Shown piece by piece: positions 56,433 through 64,000 of a DNA stretch of 64,000 nucleotides; position 1 is the stretch's first letter; each line of letters opens with the position of its first letter. The notes beneath the pieces are model-generated. The model saw only the letters and a list, made by a program, of their open reading frames with translations, had not been told where the DNA came from and did no database searches. The stretch covers positions 11,893 through 75,892 of the forward strand of contig JBKBLI010000008.1 in the NCBI GenBank assembly GCA_046296435.1, in the 5' to 3' direction. The position numbers and the translations under genes were made by a program. The stretch comes from M3007 sp046296435. GTDB lineage: Bacteria; Bacteroidota; Bacteroidia; Chitinophagales; Saprospiraceae.

Positions 56433-56773
56433 GCAAACATTTGTTGTAGTCATGGTATGGTTGAACGCATTGTTGAAAGATGAAGTCGCATTTTGAAAAA
56501 AACGTCAATCGGCAACGTAACGCATGGGGTTGCGCTATATTTCAAATCTGCAATTTTTGCCGTTGAAAATAATTTTAATCCATTGTCTCGCAGAGCAAAT
56601 AAGCGTTTTCGGCGGGCTTTGCTAAGATAAAATGGGGCGCTCGAACCGCCCGTAGCCCATGCCGGAGAGAATGTAGGGAATAGTTTTCGTCAAAATTTTG
56701 GTATTGTTCATACCTTAGCGTCGGGTTTGCGAATTCCTGCTTCCGGCCCGAAGCCTTTAAATTGTCAAGCCGC
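56433..56773. other. divergent intergenic region before the fructosamine-kinase-like gene
   Basis: 341 bases. I see no gene, no strong hairpin and no consensus promoter. AT-rich around 56480-56580, as expected for a divergent control region. Confidence 0.5.
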
Positions 56774-57745
56774 ATGCGTTTACCCGCTACGCTACTGAGC
56801 GCGCTCGAAAGTTCCTTCGACGCGCAGATCGAAGACGCCCAGATCCTGACAGGAGGCGATATTAACCGGGCATTTGCGTTGAGCATGGCCGACGGGCGAC
56901 GCATGTTCCTCAAATACAACCGCGGAGCCAGCGCCGCCGATATGTTCTTGCGCGAAACGCAAGGGCTTGCCTTGATTGGAGCATCACCGTCCGTGAGGAC
57001 GCCCAGGGTATATGGCCGCGGCCTGACCGACGATGGTTTTGCCTGGCTGTGTATGGAGTTTGTAGAAGAACGCAACCCCGACGCGCATGCGTGGCGTCGT
57101 TTGGGCGAGTGCATGGCGGCTTTGCACGGCTCCACTTCGGACCTGTTTGGGTTCGGGCACGACAATTACATCGGCATGCTGCCTCAATCTAACCGGCGGC
57201 ACGAACGCTGGGCCGACTTCTATGCCCTGGAGCGCATCCTGCCTCAAGTGGTGAGGGCGCGCGCCGCAGGGTTTCTGGATCTGACGGATGAGCGGGCGGC
57301 TAATCGCCTCTGCGGGCGATTGGCCGAATTGTGCCCGGCAGAGGAGCCGGCCTTGATTCATGGCGATTTATGGCGNNNNNNNNNNNNNNNNNNNNNNNNN
57401 NNNNNNNNNNNNNNNNNNNNNNNNNNNNNNNNNNNNNNNNNNNNNNNNNNNNNNNNNNNNNNNNNNNNNNNNNGTGGAAATGTACTTTTTGACAAGGCGG
57501 GTCAACCCCTGCTGATCGACCCTTCGGCCTGCTATGCGCATCGAGAGATGGATTTGGCCATGAGTCGCCTCTTTGGGACTTTTGACCGGGCATTTTACGA
57601 GGCTTACGAGGCCTTGACGCCTCTGGCGCCGGGATTTGAAGAGCGCGTGGAAGTGTATCAACTTTACTACCTGCTGGCGCACGTCAATATGTTCGGCGGC
57701 GGCTATGCCGCTCAAGTCAAATCGCTGCTCAGCATTTATCTATAA
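56774..57745 (+). CDS. fructosamine kinase / ketosamine-3-kinase family protein
   Basis: About 290 residues without the N run, from ATG 56774 (an in-frame TTG 56762 is less likely). Protein-kinase-like fold: ILTGGDINRAFALSMADGRR and MFLKYN (Lys), LCMEFVEE hinge, HGDLW-GNVLF (catalytic Asp and metal Asn), LLIDPSACYAHREMDLAMSR (metal Asp). The family phosphorylates protein-bound ketosamines for deglycation repair. 98 N (57376-57473) splits the catalytic loop HGDLW|GNVLF where no insertion is tolerated, so the gap is probably empty. Confidence 0.9.
   Translation: MRLPATLLSALESSFDAQIEDAQILTGGDINRAFALSMADGRRMFLKYNRGASAADMFLRETQGLALIGASPSVRTPRVYGRGLTDDGFAWLCMEFVEERNPDAHAWRRLGECMAALHGSTSDLFGFGHDNYIGMLPQSNRRHERWADFYALERILPQVVRARAAGFLDLTDERAANRLCGRLAELCPAEEPALIHGDLWXXXXXXXXXXXXXXXXXXXXXXXXXXXXXXXXXXGNVLFDKAGQPLLIDPSACYAHREMDLAMSRLFGTFDRAFYEAYEALTPLAPGFEERVEVYQLYYLLAHVNMFGGGYAAQVKSLLSIYL
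57376..57473. other. assembly gap (98 N) inside the kinase catalytic loop
   Basis: Flanks read tggcg and gtggaaatg. Overlapping one G gives Leu-Trp-Arg-Gly-Asn-Val in frame. Confidence 0.9.
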
Positions 57746-57778
57746 AAAAACTCTGACGGGTACCTCCTTCCCCTGTCC

Positions 57779-57792
57779 TTTTTTTCAAAAAA
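57779..57792. repeat. T/A palindrome T7-C-A6
   Basis: In the convergent gap between the kinase-like and CoA-transferase genes, with a weaker T6-CG-A4 at 57863-57874 near the latter's stop. Confidence 0.7.
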
Positions 57793-57874
57793 CACGCCGT
57801 CGCGGCTTTTGCGTGAAAAAAGATTGCAAGCGGGTGTCGCGCCGTTCTTTTTCTTCAGCCCCTTTTTTCGAAAA

Positions 57875-59146
57875 TCACTTGGACTCGAAAAAGGCGCGCG
57901 ACAAGGCTTCGCGGTCGTCGTGGTGGGCTATTTCGATCAGCGCTTTGGCCCGCTGGCGGAGATTTTTGCCAAATAGATAGGCCACGCCGTACTCGGTGGC
58001 TACATAGTGCACGTGGGCGCGGGTGGTGACGACGCCGGCGCCGGGCTTGAGCTGCGGCACGATGCGCGGCTGCCCTTTGCGGGTGCGTGAGCAGAGGGCG
58101 ATGATGGGCTTGCCGCCTTCGCTGAGCGCCGCCCCGCGCATGAAATCCATTTGCCCGCCCACGCCGGAGTACTGGTAGCGCCCGATGGAATCGGCGCAGA
58201 TTTGGCCGGTGAGGTCGATTTCGATGGCGCTATTGATGGCCACAACCTTGGGGTTGCGCTGGATGACTGAGGGTTCGTTGACGTAGTCGATATCCAGGAA
58301 AGCGAATGCAGGGTTGTCGTGGATGTAATCGTACATGCTGCGGGAGCCTATCGCGAAGCCGGATACCGTTTTGTTGGGATGCACCTTTTTGCGCTTGTTG
58401 TTGATGATGTCTTTATCGAACAGGGGGATTAATCCGTCGCTGAACATCTCCGTATGCACGCCGAGGTCTTTGTGGTTGTATAGGCACGACAACACGGCAT
58501 CGGGGATGGCGCCAATGCCCATTTGCAGGGTGCTGCCGTCCTCTATGAGTTCGGCGATATTTCGCCCCACGGCTTGCTCGGCTAAGCCTGTTTTTTCCGA
58601 AAAATTGGCCTCGTGCAGGGGCGTATCGGCATAGGTCATGGCGTAGAAACGAGTGTGGTGAATCATGCCGTCGCCGTGGGTGCGCGGGACCTGCGGATTG
58701 ACCTGTGCGATCACGTAGCGGGCGGTATCGACAGCGGCGCGGGCTATGTCAACCGAGGGGCCGAGGCTACAGTAGCCGTGAGCGTCGGGGGGCGATACCT
58801 GCACCAGGGCGGCGTCGAGAGCCAGAATACGGCGCTTGAACAGTTCGGGTATTTCGCTGAGGAAAACGGGGACATAATCCGCCCGTCCGGCATTGACCGC
58901 TTCGCGAATGGGGGCCGAGACGAAGAGCGAGTTGATGTGAAAATGGCCTTCGTATTCGGGTTTGGCCATTTCGACAGGGCCGTAGAGGGTGATCGATACC
59001 AGTTCGACATTGCGCAGCGCATCTTTGCGGCGGGCCAGGCGGTCGAGCAAAAAGGTCGGCGTACAGGCGCTGCCGTGTACGAATATTCGATGCCCGCTTT
59101 GGATGACGCTGAGGGCTTCGTCGGGGCTTGTGTATTGGATCATCAT
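57875..59146 (-). CDS. acetyl-CoA hydrolase/transferase family protein
   Basis: 423 residues. CoA-transferase family I fold: GHRIFVHGSACTPTFLLDRL (oxyanion loop), VQVSPPDAHGYCSLGPSVDI, TLQMGIGAIPDAVLSCLYNH, the catalytic Glu in GVHTEMFSDG, and VGGQMDFMRGAALSEGGKPI. It is likely a 4-hydroxybutyrate or acetate:succinyl-CoA transferase or an acetyl-CoA hydrolase; the substrate is not decidable from sequence. The start may be either of two adjacent ATG codons. Confidence 0.92.
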   Translation of the reverse strand: MMIQYTSPDEALSVIQSGHRIFVHGSACTPTFLLDRLARRKDALRNVELVSITLYGPVEMAKPEYEGHFHINSLFVSAPIREAVNAGRADYVPVFLSEIPELFKRRILALDAALVQVSPPDAHGYCSLGPSVDIARAAVDTARYVIAQVNPQVPRTHGDGMIHHTRFYAMTYADTPLHEANFSEKTGLAEQAVGRNIAELIEDGSTLQMGIGAIPDAVLSCLYNHKDLGVHTEMFSDGLIPLFDKDIINNKRKKVHPNKTVSGFAIGSRSMYDYIHDNPAFAFLDIDYVNEPSVIQRNPKVVAINSAIEIDLTGQICADSIGRYQYSGVGGQMDFMRGAALSEGGKPIIALCSRTRKGQPRIVPQLKPGAGVVTTRAHVHYVATEYGVAYLFGKNLRQRAKALIEIAHHDDREALSRAFFESK

Positions 59147-59242
59147 CGTGTGCTGGGCGGGAGGGAGTGGGCAAGGGGGCGCAGGTAATCGCGGCGCAAA
59201 GATGGAGTTGATTGGGCTTTGTCGGGGCGTCGGTTCAGGTAA

Positions 59243-59258
59243 TTTTTTTGTAAAAAAA
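59243..59258. repeat. T/A palindrome T7-GT-A7
   Basis: Abuts the stop codon of the RsmB-type gene on its 3' side. Confidence 0.75.
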
Positions 59259-60500
59259 TCAGACCTTACGCCTCAACTTGGCCATGAAGAATCCGTCGAA
59301 CCCTTCGTCTTGAGGGAGGATGGCGCGTTGTTCGAGCAGTTCGTAGTCGGCGCCCTGGGGCGACTCCAGAAATCGGGCGATCTGGAGGTCGTTTTCGGAG
59401 GGAAGCACGCTACAGGTGGCATAGACCATCTGGCCGCCCGGCTTGAGGATGGGGGCGTATTGCCTGAGGATATCGGCTTGGGTTATTCGCAGGTTTTCGA
59501 TGTCTTGGGCTTGGAGTTTCCATTTGGTATCTGGATTGCGGCGCAGCACGCCCAATCCGCTGCAAGGGACGTCGAGCAGCAGGCGGTCGGCGCTGCCGTA
59601 GAGACGCTTGACGGTTTTGGCGGAGTCGATGTGGCGCGTTTCGATGTTGCATACACCGGCGCGTCGGGCGCGTTTACGGAGTTCGTCGAGTTTCCAGGCG
59701 AGCGGATCCATGGCGATGACGACGCCTTTGTTTTGCATGAGGGCGCTGAGGTGGAGGGTCTTGCCGCCGGCGCCGGCGCAGGCATCGACTACGCGCATGC
59801 CGGGTTGCGGGTCGAGCAGGGGGGCGACCAGTTGGCTGCTGTAATCCTGAACTTCGAACAGGCCGGATTTGAATGCTTGGGTGGCGAAAACGCCGGCCCG
59901 GCGCACGAGGGCCAAGGCGTCGCCGTCGCCAATGGGTTCGGTCTCGATTTGGTCGTCGCTCAGGAGGCGTTCGCGCAGGGTTTGGCGGTCGGTCTTGAGG
60001 CGGTTGGCGCGCAGCACGACCCGCGCGGGTCGGTTCAGCGCATTGAGGGTATCGTCCCAGCGTTCGTTCAATTCGCGTTGTCCGAGTTCGTCCAACCAGT
60101 CGGGTATGCTTTGGCGCACGGCGCGCGGCAGACCGTCATGAGCGAGTCGCCGCTTTATTTTTTCCGAAAAAAAACCGCGCAGTTCGCGCCAGTCGGGGAG
60201 CGGTCGGTCGGGTCGTGAGGCCAGCAGGTGTACGGCGAGCAATTGCCAGAAATCGTATTCAGATCGCGGTTCTTTGTCTAAGGCATAAACGTAGAAGCGG
60301 TAGCGTCGCACGATTTCATAGACGCTTTCGGCGATGAAGGCGCGGTCGCGCGCTCCGGCCTTGCGGTTGTCGCGCAAGGCTTGTTCGACGACTTTGTCCG
60401 CATAGCGATTTTCCTGAAATATGAGGCGCAAGGCTTCGACGATAGCGCGGGCCTGTAGCGGATGTACAATAAACTCTTCGGAAGTGATGCGGCGTAGCAT
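59259..60500 (-). CDS. RsmB/NOL1-type RNA (cytosine-5) methyltransferase
   Basis: 413 residues. An N-terminal NusB-like region (about 1-130: RAIVEALRLIFQENRYADKV, ARDRAFIAESVYEIVRR) is followed by a Rossmann methyltransferase: DACAGAGGKTLHLS (motif I, SAM), LLLDVPCSGLGVLRRNP (motif IV Pro-Cys) and VYATCSVLPSEND (motif VI Thr-Cys, nucleophile). Probably methylates 16S rRNA or a tRNA. A T6-CCG-A8 palindrome (60158-60174) codes Phe-Phe-Ser-Glu-Lys-Ile-Lys. Confidence 0.93.
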   Translation of the reverse strand: MLRRITSEEFIVHPLQARAIVEALRLIFQENRYADKVVEQALRDNRKAGARDRAFIAESVYEIVRRYRFYVYALDKEPRSEYDFWQLLAVHLLASRPDRPLPDWRELRGFFSEKIKRRLAHDGLPRAVRQSIPDWLDELGQRELNERWDDTLNALNRPARVVLRANRLKTDRQTLRERLLSDDQIETEPIGDGDALALVRRAGVFATQAFKSGLFEVQDYSSQLVAPLLDPQPGMRVVDACAGAGGKTLHLSALMQNKGVVIAMDPLAWKLDELRKRARRAGVCNIETRHIDSAKTVKRLYGSADRLLLDVPCSGLGVLRRNPDTKWKLQAQDIENLRITQADILRQYAPILKPGGQMVYATCSVLPSENDLQIARFLESPQGADYELLEQRAILPQDEGFDGFFMAKLRRKV

Positions 60501-60536
60501 GGCGTCTTAAACGCCGTCGCGTTTGGCCATATTGCC

Positions 60537-60544
60537 TATATTTG
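60537..60544 (+). promoter_or_regulatory. -7 element almost touching the cyclase start
   Basis: TATATTTG ends 7 bases before ATG 60552, implying a leaderless or nearly leaderless transcript, as for rsgA. Confidence 0.5.
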
Positions 60545-60551
60545 CAGCGCT

Positions 60552-62654
60552 ATGCGTTTGGCTTTATCAGTTTGGACATTGATGGGGGTGTTTTTCAGCT
60601 TTTCGGATGCGTTTGCGCAAAGCGCCGATTCGCTTTTGGCGCAACTGAAGCGCTACGAGATTGCGGATACGACGCGGGTCAATCTGCTTTACGACTATGC
60701 CTGGGAGATAGCCGACGCCGATACAGAGACGGCCGAGCGCTACTTTCAGGAAGCCTTGTCGCTGGCCCGGCGATTGAAATTCGACAAGGGAGTGGCCAAT
60801 GCGCTGAATGGCCTGGGCGTGGTGGCCGAAATCAGGGGCGATTACGACCAGGCAAGCCGGCAATATCGGCAAGCTGCCCGCATTCGCGAAAACCTCGGAG
60901 ATGTACGCGGCGCGGCGGGTATTTACAGCAACCTTGGTATGGCCCTTAGCTTCGCAGGTCGCCAGCGCGAAGCGGCGGAGCAATTGCAGCGCAGCCTGGA
61001 GCTATACGAGTCTATCCGCGATACGGTGAAGATCATACAGACGCTCAGCAACATGGGCGAGGCTTATCAGAACGCGCGTTTTTATGAGCCGGCGCTTGAG
61101 AAAATTCAGGAAGCGCGCATCTTACTCGAATACCGCGGCGATTCCATCGGGCTTTCCAAAATATACACCCGTCTCGGGCATATACGCTTCGAACTGGACA
61201 TGTATCCCCAGGCCTTGGAGTGGTATCGGAAGTCGCTGTTGATCAGGTTGCGCCACGACGACGAGTTAGGCATAGCCGCCGGCTTAGAGGACTTGGCCAA
61301 CGCGCTTGATGAAACGGGGCGCAGCGACACGGCCATGACCATCTACGCCACGCTGCTCAATACTTACAGCGAACATCAGGATGCGCCTGGCCAGGCCCGC
61401 GTGTTGAGCAGTATGGCCGATGCGCTCAAACACCTCGAACGCCATGAAGAGGCGCTGCAAATGGCCCGCCGGTCCGAGCGTTTGTACGCCGATATGGCCG
61501 ATAGTATCGGTCTGATGACGGCCTGGAACATCATCAATGATGTGTTGTTCAGGCTGGGGCGGGTGCGCGAGTCGTTGGCTTATATCGATCGCTATCACGC
61601 GACGGCCCTTGCGCTGGACGATCAGAAATTTTTGCTCGGCGCTTACAAAGATTACGCGCGGGGATACGCCGCTTTGGGCGATTATCGCAGCGCCTACGAT
61701 TATCGGGTCAAATACGATGAGTTGCGCTACCGCCTACTGGATGAAAAACGAACCGAACTCTTCGAGCAGCGCGACGCTGCGTTTACGGATGCCAAGCGCA
61801 AGAAGGAGTTGGAAGAGCAACAACGCGCCCTCGAACGCCAGCAGTTGGTCATCGAAAAGGCCCGGATACGGACTTGGGCGCTGGTGGGCGGCGCCATCGG
61901 GCTTGCGGTCATCGCCCTGCTGCTGTTCAATCGCGCCCGCGTTCGCGCCCGCACGAACCGCGAACTGTCTGCCAAAAATGAAGCCATTGAACGTGAGCGC
62001 CAACGCGCCGACCAGTTGCTCAAAAACATCCTGCCCGAATCAACCGCCGAAGAGTTGAAAGCGCGCAACCGCGTTCAGCCCGTGCGTTACGACTCTGTGA
62101 GCGTCATGTTTACCGACTTTGTCGGATTTACTTTTTTGGCTGAGTCCATGACGCCGGAAGAATTGGTGGCTGAATTGGACGAGTGCTTCCGCATGATGGA
62201 CGAAATCGTAAACCGATACGGATTAGAGAAAATCAAAACCCTCGGCGACGGCTACATGTGCGCAGGCGGCTTGCCCGCGCCCAATACCACACACCCCTAC
62301 GACGCGGTAGCCGCCGCGCTCGAAATGCAAACGGCTTTGGCCAAACGCATGAAAGCCCGTGAAGACAATGGCAAGCCCGGATTTGCCATGCGGGTGGGTA
62401 TTCATACCGGCCCGGCAGTGGCAGGAGTAGTGGGAAGTCGCAAATTCGCCTATGACATATGGGGCGATACGGTCAATACGGCTGCCCGCATGGAACAAAG
62501 CGGCGAGCCAGGCAAAGTCAACATCTCGGAGACGACATGGCAACTGGTGAGGGATCGCTTCAAAGGCGTTTACAGAGGCCAGGTCAAAGCCAAAAACAAA
62601 GGCGAAATGGCCATGTATTTCGTGGAAGGCCCGATCGACGGCGAGATCCGGTAA
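60552..62654 (+). CDS. TPR-transmembrane class III adenylate cyclase
   Basis: 700 residues. Signal peptide (about 1-23), periplasmic TPR repeats (about 35-400), a coiled coil rich in Glu/Lys/Arg (about 405-438), one membrane helix (WALVGGAIGLAVIALLLFN, about 441-460), a second short coiled coil and a cytosolic cyclase domain (about 512-695). Metal Asp residues in MFTDFVGFTF and TLGDGYMC; adenine-selecting Lys and Asp in EKIKTLGDGYM and YDIWGDTVNTAARM, with the transition-state Asn/Arg. All key residues for cAMP synthesis are present. The TPR sensor probably responds to a periplasmic protein or peptide signal. Confidence 0.92.
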   Translation: MRLALSVWTLMGVFFSFSDAFAQSADSLLAQLKRYEIADTTRVNLLYDYAWEIADADTETAERYFQEALSLARRLKFDKGVANALNGLGVVAEIRGDYDQASRQYRQAARIRENLGDVRGAAGIYSNLGMALSFAGRQREAAEQLQRSLELYESIRDTVKIIQTLSNMGEAYQNARFYEPALEKIQEARILLEYRGDSIGLSKIYTRLGHIRFELDMYPQALEWYRKSLLIRLRHDDELGIAAGLEDLANALDETGRSDTAMTIYATLLNTYSEHQDAPGQARVLSSMADALKHLERHEEALQMARRSERLYADMADSIGLMTAWNIINDVLFRLGRVRESLAYIDRYHATALALDDQKFLLGAYKDYARGYAALGDYRSAYDYRVKYDELRYRLLDEKRTELFEQRDAAFTDAKRKKELEEQQRALERQQLVIEKARIRTWALVGGAIGLAVIALLLFNRARVRARTNRELSAKNEAIERERQRADQLLKNILPESTAEELKARNRVQPVRYDSVSVMFTDFVGFTFLAESMTPEELVAELDECFRMMDEIVNRYGLEKIKTLGDGYMCAGGLPAPNTTHPYDAVAAALEMQTALAKRMKAREDNGKPGFAMRVGIHTGPAVAGVVGSRKFAYDIWGDTVNTAARMEQSGEPGKVNISETTWQLVRDRFKGVYRGQVKAKNKGEMAMYFVEGPIDGEIR

Positions 62655-62900
62655 CGAGCGAGGGCCGCCGGGCGAGGGTCTGAAGTTCTGCGGTTGCCGC
62701 GTCGGCACATTGATTTTCATTTTTATACGGTAAAAAAATAGCGCCCCTCGATCGGATCATATTGCGCAAAATGTCAAAAAATAGCAAAACGCTATTTTGT
62801 GGAACTTTTTAGTTGATTTGGATAAACATAGTTCTCGTGCGCTTGTTTCAGGAAGGTCTAAACCAATTTTCAAACCTTTCACTTCACATTTTTTTTACGC

Positions 62901-64000
62901 ATGAGGAAATTACAAATTACCCTGTTGGCCTTGTTGTTTAGCGCAACAAGCGCCCTTGCGCAGTTTGCCCGCGTGCAGATCATCCACAATTCGCCCGAAC
63001 CAACGGTTGACCTCTATGTCAATGGCGGCTTATTGCTTGATGATTTTGCATTTCGCACCGCGCAACCGTTCATCGACGTGCCCGCCGGCATTCCGTTGAG
63101 CCTCGCCGTCGCGCCCGGTACCAGCATGTCGGTAGCCGATGCGATTGCTACTTTTGACGTCACATTCGATGCAGGGAAGATCTATGTGGTCGTCGCTTCG
63201 GGCGTGGTGGGCGATCCAAATACCCCATTTGATTTGATTGTGGACGACGAAGGCCGCGAGGCTGCGATGCAGTCGAATAAGGTGGATGTTAGCGTATTAC
63301 ACGGTTCGCCAGATGCGCCGGCAGTGGACGTGGTGGTGCGTACCGGTGGAAAAATTGTGTCTAATTTGAGCTATGGCGCGTTTACGTCGTACCTGAGTCT
63401 TGACCCGGGGGAATATTTTCTGGATATCAAGCCGGCAGGCTCTGACGTGATTGTGGCAACTTACAGAGCGGATTTGACGGCGCTTTCTGGCGCTGCATTG
63501 AAGGTGATGGCCAGCGGATTCCTCAATGCCGATCCGGCCTTTGGTTTGTTTGCGGTTTTGGCTAATGGCGCCGTAGTTGCGCTTCCGCTGGATCCGGTTG
63601 CACGTGTGCAATTTATTCATAATGTGCCCGGAGTAGCTGTCGATATTTACAAGAAGGGAAATAAGTTTTTTGAAAATGTGACTTACCGCACGGCCAAAGA
63701 GTTCTTGTTTGTGCCTGCGGATCAGTTGATAGATATTGGCATCGCCCCTGCGGGCAGCGCATCGGTGGACGATACGATAGCTAATTTCACTTACACGTTC
63801 GAAAATGGCAAAACATACTACGTAGTAGCCTCCGGAATAGTGGGCGACCCGAATACCCCCTTGACCCTGTTTTTCAACGACTTAGCTCGCGAATCGGCAA
63901 ACGACACGAACAAAGTTGAGATTGCCATCCTGCACGGCAGCCCCAACGCGCCTGCCGTGGACGTGGACGCGGTATTTGTGGCCGACAACGTGGTGAGCAA
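62901..64000 (+). CDS. DUF4397-repeat exported protein (partial at right edge)
   Basis: Starts ATG 62901 (MRKLQITLLALLFSATSALA signal peptide) and runs off the window after 366 codons. Two tandem DUF4397 modules of about 195 residues: the first from ARVQIIHNSPEPTVDLYVNG, the second from ARVQFIHNVPGVAVDIYKKG. Each ends with YVVVASGVVGDPNTP- or YYVVASGIVGDPNTP-like sequence and a SVLHGSPDAPAVDV / AILHGSPNAPAVDV motif that opens the next half-module. Such proteins are cell-surface or secreted with unknown ligand; Bacteroidota members often end in a T9SS sorting domain, which would lie beyond the edge. Confidence 0.9.
   Translation, partial: MRKLQITLLALLFSATSALAQFARVQIIHNSPEPTVDLYVNGGLLLDDFAFRTAQPFIDVPAGIPLSLAVAPGTSMSVADAIATFDVTFDAGKIYVVVASGVVGDPNTPFDLIVDDEGREAAMQSNKVDVSVLHGSPDAPAVDVVVRTGGKIVSNLSYGAFTSYLSLDPGEYFLDIKPAGSDVIVATYRADLTALSGAALKVMASGFLNADPAFGLFAVLANGAVVALPLDPVARVQFIHNVPGVAVDIYKKGNKFFENVTYRTAKEFLFVPADQLIDIGIAPAGSASVDDTIANFTYTFENGKTYYVVASGIVGDPNTPLTLFFNDLARESANDTNKVEIAILHGSPNAPAVDVDAVFVADNVVS

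Overview
The window looks like a chromosomal contig of a GC-rich, free-living member of the phylum Bacteroidota (Saprospiria/Chitinophagia-like; the class cannot be fixed from the sequence). The evidence is: an M43 metalloprotease with a type IX secretion C-terminal sorting domain; DUF5777, DUF3127 and DUF4397 proteins; an ExbB-ExbD-ExbD-TonB operon; the RsfS-FtsH pair; -7 promoter elements of the Bacteroidota form TAnnTTTG; and few recognisable Shine-Dalgarno sites. I see no rRNA, tRNA, CRISPR array, prophage or insertion sequence. Most of the window is ordinary chromosomal housekeeping.

Layout. 1-9.6 kb: end of an unknown gene, a Nudix hydrolase, then on the minus strand carB, clpB, rodA with a SPOR-domain gene, and a DUF3127 gene. 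9.6-11.5 kb: a peptide-binding lipoprotein. 12.0-16.6 kb: a sulfur/persulfide cluster (two YeeE/YedE transporters, two single rhodaneses, a beta-lactamase-fold/double-rhodanese fusion, a TauE/SafE exporter, an HMA protein). Two of its transcription units carry matching CRP/FNR-like palindromes at identical distances from their -7 elements. 16.8-19.7 kb: the TonB energy-transducing operon. 20-23 kb: gmd, a TPR protein, xseB and a SET-domain gene. 23-32.7 kb (plus strand): glycosyltransferase, large membrane protein, a dihydroorotase homologue without its catalytic ligands, a conserved Bacteroidota protein of unknown function, a YqeY-like protein, lptB and pcrA. 32.8-39.5 kb: S41 peptidase, one-TM protein, DUF5777 barrel, methylmalonyl-CoA epimerase, rsgA, secreted M43 protease and an overlooked 49-residue membrane protein. 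39.5-50 kb: birA, rsfS-ftsH, a WG-repeat protein, purN, a TlpA-like thioredoxin translationally coupled to lgt, and ileS. 50.4-57.7 kb: a small outer-membrane barrel, a two-gene operon of a large exported protein and a TPR-CHAT putative protease, and a fructosamine-kinase-like gene. 57.9-64 kb: a CoA-transferase/hydrolase, an RsmB-type methyltransferase, a TPR-transmembrane adenylate cyclase and a DUF4397 protein running off the end.

The most unusual signal is not a gene. Short palindromes of the form T(5-11)-short spacer-A(4-9) recur at about 29 places in 64 kb, in leaders, at gene ends and even inside coding sequences (where they read as Phe-Phe-x-Lys-Lys). Seven runs of 97-100 N interrupt genes. 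Several look like scaffolding artefacts with little or no missing sequence, and one is flanked by a 77-bp duplicated contig end.
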